Position numbers and translations under genes: made by a program. This document shows positions 1 to 5,695 of a DNA stretch of 8,004 nt, in pieces. A model generated the notes under the pieces. It made no database searches, was not told where the DNA came from, and saw only the letters and a program-made list of their open reading frames with translations. Source of the DNA: an uncultured Lentisphaeria bacterium (GTDB taxonomy: Bacteria; Verrucomicrobiota; Lentisphaeria; Victivallales; Victivallaceae); NCBI GenBank assembly GCA_903821255.1, contig CAIJKT010000728.1:1-8004 (forward strand). Direction: 5' to 3'. Every line of letters begins with the position of its first letter. The stretch's first letter is position 1.

Positions 1-156
1 CAACGACACTCCAAAGTGTCGGAGTCGGACGGTTGTCCGTCGGGTTATGCTGGCCGCAGGTGCGAAACAGTCTCTGCTCAACGACACTCCAAAGTGTCGG
101 AGTGGTTATGAAAACTGAAAAGCATTGTGCTCAACGACTATCCAAAGTGTCGGAGT
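1..156. repeat. Three-copy 25-nt interspersed dyad repeat upstream of the regulator gene
   Basis: Copies lie at 1-25, 79-103 and 132-156. The first two are identical over 25 nt. Copies 2 and 3 also share flanking bases, so they match as 30-nt units (75-104 and 128-157) apart from three changed bases at 139-141. Copies 1 and 2 each contain a perfect 7-bp inverted repeat (CGACACT, loop CCAA, AGTGTCG; 4-10/15-21 in copy 1). They also contain an overlapping alternative 5-bp stem (ACTCC/GGAGT; 8-12/21-25). Both stems are disrupted in copy 3, while its right half is unchanged. The shared heptamer GGTTATG follows copies 1 and 2 (43-49 and 104-110). The array may continue upstream of the window. It could be an operator array or a small dispersed palindromic repeat; the sequence alone does not decide. 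Confidence 0.8.
26..39. repeat. Small inverted repeat between dyad copies 1 and 2
   Basis: CGGAC-GGTT-GTCCG forms a perfect 5-bp stem with a 4-nt loop immediately after the first 25-nt repeat. It lies in the extra 17 bases (26-42) that separate copy 1 from its GGTTATG heptamer and that copy 2 lacks. It may be an insertion into one repeat unit or just a further hairpin of the array. No function can be assigned. Confidence 0.4.
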
Positions 157-162
157 GAACTG

Positions 163-180
163 TCCAAAATGTCCGGACAT
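163..180. promoter_or_regulatory. Candidate operator: degenerate fourth repeat core overlapping a 12-bp palindrome
   Basis: TCCAAAATGTCCGGA at 163-177 resembles the core TCCAAAGTGTCGGA of the three upstream repeats (10-23, 88-101, 141-154). It overlaps a perfect 12-bp palindrome, ATGTCCGGACAT, at 169-180. The palindrome ends 19 bp before the -35 hexamer of the regulator promoter. Regulators with a GntR DNA-binding domain and a LacI sensor (AraR type) bind short palindromes near their own promoters, so autoregulation here is a reasonable inference. It is not shown by the sequence. Confidence 0.5.
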
Positions 181-199
181 AAAACAGAAGAAACAGCGG

Positions 200-227
200 T
201 TGACATTTCTGAATTTAGATGTATAAT
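200..227 (+). promoter_or_regulatory. Sigma-70-type promoter of the regulator-oxidoreductase operon
   Basis: A perfect -35 hexamer TTGACA (200-205) and a perfect -10 hexamer TATAAT (222-227) are separated by 16 bp. Transcription would start near 234, giving a leader of about 30 nt. The leader carries AAAGGA at 251-256, 7 nt before the ATG at 264. Such a strong core promoter right next to the palindromic repeats suggests it is normally held down by a repressor. Confidence 0.85.
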
Positions 228-263
228 TGAAATAGTGCTATATATCAGTTAAAGGATTATTAG

Positions 264-1394
264 ATGTTAAAAAAGATAGACGGTTCGGTGCCGATGCCGA
301 AATATTACCAGATCAGCGAGAGCCTGAAGGCGCAGATCGTCAGTGGGAAATTACGCCCCGGCGATAAAATACCTTCCAGCCGGGAGCTGTCCGGATATTT
401 CAATACGACCCAGGTGACAGTTTTAAACGCCCTGCGTTATCTGGAAACCGCAGGCTATATTTATAAGACGCAGGGCAAAGGCGTGTTTGTCTGCGAACAG
501 AAGACCGCGGCCACGTCCGCATCGAAGCAGGGATACCGTCAGGCAGGGCTGATAATGGCTTCGAAAGACGACATGTACCAGAATCTGGCGGACACGCTGA
601 TTGCAGAGCTTCAGCAGAAGAACTACTATGCGATTCCCCTGGGGAATTATCTTACCAGCGACGCGTTCTCCTGCGAGGACAAGGAACTGCGGATACAAAA
701 ATACGTTGAGGATAATTTTGATTCGCTGATCATCGAAGGCACCCGCCACGTTCCCTACCGGAATCTGCATCGCAATAAAGAGCAATTCCGCCAGCTCAAC
801 TATGTGATATTTTATGAGACAAAGCTCGAGTTTCCGGACGCCAACAAGATAATCTGCGACTTTTACAAGGCCGGCTACCTCGGCGGTCAGCACCTGCTAA
901 ACTCCGGAAAAAAGCGGCTGGCAATGCTGACATTCGAGCCTTACTCCCCTGCCCTTGCCACCCGGCATGGCTGCGTCAGGGAGACTTTTGACTTCGCCAT
1001 CGCCGCCGGGCTGAAGCAGTCCATGGAAGAAGCCGGCATAGACTCCAAATCCAATTTATCCGTCATTCACGACATTGTCCCGGCTCATGATTCGACCACT
1101 GAAAACAATATAGCAGATTTTATCAGGGGCGGCGACTGCGGCATCTTTGCAGTGGCGGACTTCCGCGCCTTGAAAGTCTATCACGCGGCGAAGAAACAGG
1201 GGTTGAAAATAGGCGGTGACGTCAGCGTGGTCGGATTGTTCAATACCTCCTGGGCGGAAGTGATCTCACCGGCCCTGACCTCAATCTGCGTCAATGAAGA
1301 GCAGATCGGGAAAATCACCGCGCAATGCATCACGGAACAGTTAAAGGGAGAAACCATCATCGTCTCTCCTGAACTTATTATAAGAGAATCATAA
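264..1394 (+). CDS. GntR-type transcriptional regulator with LacI-like sugar-sensing domain
   Basis: A cytoplasmic DNA-binding regulator of 376 residues. Residues about 12-76 form a GntR winged helix: the run 'LRPGDKIPSSREL', the recognition-helix region around 'TTQVTVLNALRYLE', and the wing 'GYIYKTQGKGVFV'. Residues about 92-375 resemble the periplasmic-binding-protein-like sensor of LacI repressors. The clearest part is 'GDVSVVGLFNT...SPALTSICVN' at 318-343, the usual LacI C-terminal signature. This is the domain order and length of AraR of Bacillus, which releases DNA when it binds a sugar. The ligand here is unknown. The start is supported by AAAGGA 7 nt upstream and the promoter at 200-227. 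The downstream oxidoreductase begins 11 nt after the stop, so the regulator probably controls its own operon and senses a substrate or product of that enzyme. The family is secure; the ligand and the repressor mode are inference. Confidence 0.92.
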   Translation: MLKKIDGSVPMPKYYQISESLKAQIVSGKLRPGDKIPSSRELSGYFNTTQVTVLNALRYLETAGYIYKTQGKGVFVCEQKTAATSASKQGYRQAGLIMASKDDMYQNLADTLIAELQQKNYYAIPLGNYLTSDAFSCEDKELRIQKYVEDNFDSLIIEGTRHVPYRNLHRNKEQFRQLNYVIFYETKLEFPDANKIICDFYKAGYLGGQHLLNSGKKRLAMLTFEPYSPALATRHGCVRETFDFAIAAGLKQSMEEAGIDSKSNLSVIHDIVPAHDSTTENNIADFIRGGDCGIFAVADFRALKVYHAAKKQGLKIGGDVSVVGLFNTSWAEVISPALTSICVNEEQIGKITAQCITEQLKGETIIVSPELIIRES

Positions 1395-1398
1395 AAGG
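1393..1398 (+). promoter_or_regulatory. RBS of the oxidoreductase overlapping the regulator stop codon
   Basis: AAAAGG at 1393-1398 shares bases with the TAA stop at 1392-1394 and lies 7 nt before the ATG at 1406. This arrangement favours translational coupling between the two genes and supports a single transcript. Confidence 0.7.
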
Positions 1399-1405
1399 TA
1401 AAAAA

Positions 1406-2491
1406 ATGGAAAACAAGATGGATGTTGCAGTATTGGGGCTTGGCGGCATGGGCGGAACCCATGTCGGCGCGGCCAAAGCGTCGCCTTATGTCAGAAATAT
1501 TTACGGCTATGAACCGGACCCGGCAAGGGCCGTCCTGCGCGGCAGGGAGCTCGGGATCAATGCCACCAGTGATCTGGCTTCGATCATGAACAATCCGGCA
1601 ATCAAACTGGTTTACATCGCGTCGATCAATGAAGTCCATACCGAACAGACCGAAATGGCCATGCGCGCCGGGAAAGCCGTGCTGTGTGAAAAGCCGATGG
1701 GCATTGATCTTTCCGACGCTCAACGGATGCTGGCGGTGGAAAAAGAGACCGGGGGCTTTCTGCAAATCGGCTTTGAACTGCATTACTCAAAAATGTATAT
1801 GACCGTAAAAGACTGGATCGATCAGGGGCTGATCGGGACGCCGGTCAACACCCAATGCCGTTACTATTGCAGCGAATTTCACCTGAAAGACACCTGGCGC
1901 AGCAAAAGCAGGGGAACGCTGATCGGCGAGAAACTGTCGCATTACCTCGACCTTCAGCGCTGGTGGATCAACAGCCCGGTTGACGAAGTCTTTTCCATGA
2001 ACGCGCCCAATGTGGTAAGTTATTTCAACCACCCGGACAATCACCAGATCAATCTGCGGTTCAGAAACGGCGCGGTCTCCAGCTTGAATTTCGTCATGTA
2101 TATCGGCGAAACCGACCATACCGACCCGCTGCTCGAAATGCTGGAAAAGCAGGCTGACGACGGCCATTATCTGCAATACCATATTTTCGGAACCAAAGGG
2201 GCGATTGAGACCGATGTCTTCCGCCGCCGCATCCGCCGCTGGGAATTCAGCGATTCGCCCAAACAACTGGTCAGCAGGATAGTCGAAAAAATCACCTTCC
2301 CGAAAGAGGAAGATCAGGTATGGTTCCACAACACCCGCGGACAGAATCTCAGGATCGCGGAACTGGTCGCAAAGGGTCTGCCGCCGGAAACTGCGGCGTC
2401 AGACTCCTATGAGACAATGGTCACCGGGTTCGCCGCGGAAAGATCGGAACGCGAAAGACGCATCGTCAAACTTTCGGAATTTCAGCAGTAG
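1406..2491 (+). CDS. Gfo/Idh/MocA family NAD(P)-dependent oxidoreductase
   Basis: A predicted cytoplasmic dehydrogenase of 361 residues, the usual family length. It would oxidise or epimerise a sugar, sugar acid or cyclitol with a nicotinamide cofactor. Residues 5-120 form the Rossmann domain: the glycine motif 'GLGGMG' at 11-16 and the family signature 'CEKPMG' at 94-99, with the conserved Lys96 that contacts cofactor and substrate. The C-terminal alpha/beta domain (about 130-350) carries 'EKLSHYLDLQRWW' at 175-187. There His179 and Asp182 match the family's catalytic His and following Asp. Glu175 and Leu177 replace the more common Asp and Gly of 'D-x-G-x-H'; EK-x-x-H variants occur in many family members. 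No signal peptide is present. The gene is the second in an operon with the GntR/LacI regulator, and its last 26 bp overlap the convergent gene. The substrate cannot be named. Confidence 0.93.
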   Translation: MENKMDVAVLGLGGMGGTHVGAAKASPYVRNIYGYEPDPARAVLRGRELGINATSDLASIMNNPAIKLVYIASINEVHTEQTEMAMRAGKAVLCEKPMGIDLSDAQRMLAVEKETGGFLQIGFELHYSKMYMTVKDWIDQGLIGTPVNTQCRYYCSEFHLKDTWRSKSRGTLIGEKLSHYLDLQRWWINSPVDEVFSMNAPNVVSYFNHPDNHQINLRFRNGAVSSLNFVMYIGETDHTDPLLEMLEKQADDGHYLQYHIFGTKGAIETDVFRRRIRRWEFSDSPKQLVSRIVEKITFPKEEDQVWFHNTRGQNLRIAELVAKGLPPETAASDSYETMVTGFAAERSERERRIVKLSEFQQ

Positions 2492-2960
2492 CCGGATTCT
2501 GCTTGTCCTTGCCGCTGCCGGAAAAAAGCCATACGGGACCGTCCCAGAAGGCTTTTTCCAGCAGCCAGAATGGCGATCCGAGCACATAGCATCCGGCGAC
2601 GCCGCAATATTTAGAGGAGAAGTCAATCGGCGGGAAAAACGCGTCTTCGTCGGAGAAATCCCACCGGCAGGTGTTCCATATCAATTTCCCCGGCCACATT
2701 ACAGTATAGCCGATGCAGGAGAAGATGCCGCCGCCGACCTGGGCCGGTCCCAGGTAGACGAAATCCACCGGTCTGGCCTCTTTCCAGTAAACCCCGAAAG
2801 GATCGTGCCAGCGTTCAGGTGGTTTCGGATAACGGCGGTACATGTCCTTTTCCGTCTGTTTCGGTGTATTTGCAGGCACCGCCTCCGTGGAATCAGCCCA
2901 GGCGTCCGGCAATCCGGCGGCAAGCATTATCAGCAGCAAAAAGGTCTTAATCTCTTTCAT
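2466..2960 (-). CDS. Small exported Trp- and Cys-containing protein of unknown function
   Basis: I do not recognise the family. The 164-residue product starts with a Sec-type signal peptide: Lys2 and Lys5, a hydrophobic core at about 6-17, and 'DAWA' giving a likely signal peptidase I cut after Ala22. There is no lipobox Cys. The mature part has eight tryptophans and four cysteines (82, 98, 119, 124) that could form disulfides outside the cytoplasm. Two Gly/aromatic-rich stretches, about 71-100 and 119-146, look loosely alike, each with a Gly-rich turn followed by Pro and Trp residues. The ATG at 2960 is chosen over an in-frame TTG at 2966 because GAAAGGA (2968-2974) lies 7 nt before the ATG but only 1 nt before the TTG. 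It follows the TtcA-like gene by 12 nt, so it is probably co-transcribed. Its 3' end overlaps the convergent oxidoreductase gene. Confidence 0.8.
   Translation of the reverse strand: MKEIKTFLLLIMLAAGLPDAWADSTEAVPANTPKQTEKDMYRRYPKPPERWHDPFGVYWKEARPVDFVYLGPAQVGGGIFSCIGYTVMWPGKLIWNTCRWDFSDEDAFFPPIDFSSKYCGVAGCYVLGSPFWLLEKAFWDGPVWLFSGSGKDKQNPATAEIPKV
2520..2559 (+). terminator. Possible terminator-like inverted repeat downstream of the oxidoreductase
   Basis: GGAAAAAAGCC (2520-2530) pairs with GGCTTTTTCC (2550-2559) with one bulged A. Inside it GGGA (2535-2538) pairs with TCCC (2542-2545) around a 3-nt loop. In the plus-strand transcript this begins 28 nt after the oxidoreductase stop. It contains a five-U run, although the run is inside the outer stem rather than after it, so this is not a textbook intrinsic terminator. 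The same bases encode residues of the exported protein on the minus strand, so the pairing could be a by-product of its codons. Confidence 0.35.
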
Positions 2961-2967
2961 CGGCAAT

Positions 2968-2974
2968 TCCTTTC
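2968..2974 (-). promoter_or_regulatory. RBS that decides the start of the exported protein
   Basis: Read on the minus strand this is GAAAGGA. It overlaps the TGA stop of the TtcA-like gene (2975-2973) and leaves 7 nt to the ATG at 2960, the same spacing seen for the other genes here. It favours ATG over the upstream TTG and suggests coupled translation. Confidence 0.7.
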
Positions 2975-3743
2975 AATCCAAGGTTAAAAACTCAGGGTCA
3001 AGCATGTAGCCAGGCCGGACACTGCTCATCGAATACAGCATATTCTGGCGGATATGCGGGATGCGCTCTTCCATCTGATCGAGCAGCTTCCCAAAATACG
3101 CCCGGTCGCCCGACTTTTCCAGCCGGTCCTGGTACGCGCATTTCCCGCAGTCCGGGAAACCGAAAATGCGGGCACATTCGACAATCATCTTTTCCGGCAC
3201 GTATGTCAGCGGCCGGACAACCCGCAAATCCAGCTCATCAGCTTTGACATTCGGCGCCATCGTTTTAATCCCCAGCCCCCGCGTCAAACTGATAAGCATG
3301 CTGATGCAGACATCATCAAGATTATGGCCCAGCGCGACTTTCCGGCAGCCGAGTTCTCCGGCCTTGCCGTAGAGTTTGCCGCGCCGGATTCTGGAACACA
3401 GCACACAAGGACGGCGTTCCGCGTTCTTCTCCCTGAGCAGTTCCTCCATGCCGACACTTACGATATGGTGAACCCAGCGCTGCTCCATGGCATATTTCTG
3501 AATAGCGGACGGGTTGAACCCCGGGAAGCCGGGGTCGAAGGTGACAGCGATAACTTCAAAATCAACCGGGGCATGGCGCTGGAGATGGGTCAGCACATGC
3601 ATCAGCATCATGCTGTCCTTGCCGCCGCTCAAGCCGACCAGCAGGCGGTCGCCGGCGGCAATCATTCTGTAGTCAGCAACGGCCCGGCCTGCCGACTTGC
3701 AGATTTTCTTGAATATTTTTGAGTTTTGCGGTTCAACGTCCAT
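2973..3743 (-). CDS. ttcA: TtcA-like PP-loop ATPase, probable tRNA 2-thiocytidine(32) synthetase
   Basis: A predicted cytoplasmic tRNA-modifying enzyme that would activate tRNA cytidine-32 with ATP and insert sulfur using an Fe-S cluster. The 256 residues carry, in order, the PP-loop 'SGGKDS' at 39-44, 'CVLCSRIRRGKLY' with Cys113 and Cys116, 'ALGHNLDD' at 137-144, and 'RVVRPLTYVPEK' at 174-185. A second Cys pair, 'CGKC' (199 and 202), sits where E. coli TtcA has its C-terminal cluster Cys. The C-terminal part, about 225-247, also follows the TtcA pattern. At 256 residues it is shorter than E. coli TtcA, about 311, as in many anaerobe homologues, so it may be a TtcA-family paralogue with another target. 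The start has AAGGGA (3750-3755) 6 nt upstream. The exported small protein follows after 12 nt. Confidence 0.88.
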   Translation of the reverse strand: MDVEPQNSKIFKKICKSAGRAVADYRMIAAGDRLLVGLSGGKDSMMLMHVLTHLQRHAPVDFEVIAVTFDPGFPGFNPSAIQKYAMEQRWVHHIVSVGMEELLREKNAERRPCVLCSRIRRGKLYGKAGELGCRKVALGHNLDDVCISMLISLTRGLGIKTMAPNVKADELDLRVVRPLTYVPEKMIVECARIFGFPDCGKCAYQDRLEKSGDRAYFGKLLDQMEERIPHIRQNMLYSMSSVRPGYMLDPEFLTLD

Positions 3744-3775
3744 GCCGTATCCCTTGTTTTATAGTACAAGAGGAT

Positions 3776-3804
3776 AGCATAAATTCACAACGGCATTATT
3801 TCAA
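3776..3804 (-). promoter_or_regulatory. Weak candidate promoter for the TtcA-like gene
   Basis: On the minus strand TTGAAA (3804-3799) and TATGCT (3781-3776) are separated by 17 bp, within the 79-bp gap between the glycosidase stop and the TtcA-like start. The -35 matches consensus at five of six positions and the -10 at four. No terminator hairpin is visible after the glycosidase gene, so read-through from upstream is an alternative. Confidence 0.3.
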
Positions 3805-3822
3805 ATTCCAAGAGTGAATAAT

Positions 3823-5571
3823 TCAGCTTAATTGTTCTTCCAGTGCTTTGATCTTGGCTTTTACCGAGGCGGCGTCAAACATATAGCCCTGAGCTTCGGA
3901 ATGATAACCGAAACGCTTATCCTTTTCAATATAAGGCAGCGCCCGTTTGACGTTTTCCAGTTCATCGGCAGCACATTTCAGGTATTCCGGCAACTTGTCA
4001 TGGTTCCACTCTTTGCGCAATTTATAAGTCCGGAAAACATTACAGGTACTCCTGAAAGCCGCCCGGCAGACTTCGGCATTCGCCAACTCTTCCTCTGCGT
4101 GTTTGCCGCTGACGCCATTCAGACCTGTATTCAGCAGCGTCACTCCGGCACGCCACTTCTCCGAAAGCTGCTTGAAGCCTTCGACAATCTCGTCCAGCGA
4201 GAAGTCGGCAATGGCTCCGGAAACGTCATCGCCGCGTTCATCCAGCAGCCACGAGCGTCCGGCAGTCTTGCCGTTAAGCAGCTCCGGTTTCGGCGTCATC
4301 ATAAGCGCATAGTTGGTAGGCCCGGCATACAGGTACGGAATGCATATCGGATAACTGTTCATTGCTTCAGCAAAATTATCCCAGGCTGCGGCAACTCTGT
4401 CCGGCCGGCAGCCGGGAAAATACCGTTCAGCGAATGCCTGGAGCGCCATATTCTTATCGTCCGGACATTCTTTGCTCAGAAAATAGTTGAACCCGGCAGT
4501 ATTCGCCGTGATCATATTGCCGAAATTCCAGCACCCCATAAACCCGGCGAGGTTGTTTTTACGCAGGAAATCGGCTTTCTGGAAAAGATTGCCCAATACC
4601 GGCAGATTCGGCACAGTCGCCAACTCGTGAGTGGTGCCGAACTGAAGTTTCGCCAGACAGGACAGGCCAAGTTCGCGGGCAAGCTCGAATGATGCCTTGA
4701 ACTGCTCAGACGGGCCGGCATAGCCAATCGAATATTCATCTATTTTATGCTGCTTATGCCCCAGCACATCTTTTAAGCCGCCGCGCTCGAAATCCGCCAT
4801 CAGGATAACATCCCCGGGCAACTTTCGGATAATCTCCGCACAGGGAATATCCACATAAAACGACCACGACCAGTTCCAGGCAATGATCGCCATGTCTTTT
4901 GACACGGAACGAATGCCATCCCGGATCAAGGTAATGACCTCGCTGACAATATCCTCCGGTTTGCGTTCAGCGCAGCGCGGACACCCTACCGGCAAGTAGC
5001 TGATCTCGCCCAAAGCGCCGAGCACCCGGCCGCGCCGGGCGACGCAATGCGCCGGATATTCAGAAGCGGTAATCATAATCACCCCGCCCAGCCCGGGAAG
5101 AGATTTCGCCAGGCAGGCTGCTGCGTGTTTCAGATAACTTTTTACTTTCGGCGTGGAAGTGCAGATGGATCGCACCCTGATAACTTGTCCGGGTTCGCCC
5201 GGCAGCTCTTCTTCCTGACCGGCGACATCGGCATGTTTTTTCCAGAACGCCTCGTCAGAGACCTGAATCGCCCGCGGCGGCTGCATGTAAATAAACACTT
5301 TAATCCCGTATTCGGCCCCGCGCTCAATCAGTTGACGCATGTTTTCAAGGTGGATCGCGGAATTGCGGCCGAACTCGGGGAATTCATCCGCCGGAACCAG
5401 GTTATGCAGCAGACCATGCACCCAGATGCCATTGAAGCCGGACTCGGCAATTCCTTTAAGCACCTCGCCGGTATATACTTGTTCCGCAGTCACGGTCTCG
5501 TCGTGCAGATCATTCGGAATCAGCGTAAATTTGCCGAACTCGCTGTAGGGGGAACGCCATATCTTGTACAT
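3823..5571 (-). CDS. Putative TIM-barrel glycoside hydrolase, cytoplasmic
   Basis: A 582-residue protein without signal peptide or membrane segment, so probably cytoplasmic. The N-terminal half reads like a (beta/alpha)8 barrel of a glycosidase. 'GFNGIWVHGLL' (45-55) and 'AEYGIKVFIYMQPPR' (86-100) look like successive strands. 'GVIMITASEYPAH' (163-175) places Glu171 at a strand end, a plausible acid catalyst. The Cys pair at 197 and 200 is followed by a helix like those in glycosidase-like proteins that carry a 'CPRC' motif. 'MAIIAWNWSWSF' (227-238) and 'LAGFMGCWNFGN' (341-352) resemble later barrel strands with substrate-stacking tryptophans. Residues about 455-582 look helical, ending in a charged coiled-coil-like tail. 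The resemblance to GH20-like barrels is an impression; no CAZy family is asserted. The ATG follows GGATGGA (5578-5584) by 6 nt. A cytoplasmic location suggests it acts on imported oligosaccharides. Confidence 0.7.
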   Translation of the reverse strand: MYKIWRSPYSEFGKFTLIPNDLHDETVTAEQVYTGEVLKGIAESGFNGIWVHGLLHNLVPADEFPEFGRNSAIHLENMRQLIERGAEYGIKVFIYMQPPRAIQVSDEAFWKKHADVAGQEEELPGEPGQVIRVRSICTSTPKVKSYLKHAAACLAKSLPGLGGVIMITASEYPAHCVARRGRVLGALGEISYLPVGCPRCAERKPEDIVSEVITLIRDGIRSVSKDMAIIAWNWSWSFYVDIPCAEIIRKLPGDVILMADFERGGLKDVLGHKQHKIDEYSIGYAGPSEQFKASFELARELGLSCLAKLQFGTTHELATVPNLPVLGNLFQKADFLRKNNLAGFMGCWNFGNMITANTAGFNYFLSKECPDDKNMALQAFAERYFPGCRPDRVAAAWDNFAEAMNSYPICIPYLYAGPTNYALMMTPKPELLNGKTAGRSWLLDERGDDVSGAIADFSLDEIVEGFKQLSEKWRAGVTLLNTGLNGVSGKHAEEELANAEVCRAAFRSTCNVFRTYKLRKEWNHDKLPEYLKCAADELENVKRALPYIEKDKRFGYHSEAQGYMFDAASVKAKIKALEEQLS

Positions 5572-5695
5572 ATAAAATCCATCCGTTTTAGTTCAGTTAT
5601 ATATTCATATAATGATTTAAAATATATTGATATAATTTATATGCAAATATTTAGAACAAGAATATATTTAATTTTTAATTATATCGATATATTTA
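5572..5695 (-). promoter_or_regulatory. Extremely AT-rich intergenic promoter region of the glycosidase gene
   Basis: Only 18 of 124 bases are G or C by hand count, far below the flanking genes. Three 12-mers fit TATATYSATATA: 5600-5611, 5623-5634 and 5680-5691. The last is a perfect palindrome and the others are near-palindromes. One possible minus-strand core promoter is TTGCAT (5646-5641), a 16-bp spacer, then TATTTT (5624-5619), but several other A/T hexamers would fit as well. No convincing terminator for the upstream fusion gene is visible. Confidence 0.5.

Noticed and set aside
47..118. Short 23-codon frame starting at an ATG in the upstream region
   Set aside because: It has no ribosome binding site, runs through a repeat copy and encodes nothing recognisable.
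1..157. Possible CRISPR array from the 25-30-nt repeats
   Set aside because: There are only three copies, the intervening segments are 53 and 28 nt with a shared heptamer, one copy is degenerate in its left half, and no cas gene is visible. It fits a dyad repeat better.
1181..1783. Long minus-strand frame across the regulator-oxidoreductase junction
   Set aside because: It is antisense to two well-supported genes and spans their junction; its product shows no family features.
2964..2966. TTG as start of the exported protein
   Set aside because: The AAAGGA site would be 1 nt away, too close. The ATG at 2960 has the 7-nt spacing seen elsewhere in the window.
2409..2987. Plus-strand frame opposite the exported-protein gene
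   Set aside because: The minus-strand frame has a signal peptide, a good RBS and an operon position. The plus-strand product is Arg/Pro-rich shadow sequence.
3054..3722. Plus-strand frame opposite the TtcA-like gene
   Set aside because: It is the complement of a gene with clear PP-loop and Cys motifs; no RBS or domain of its own.
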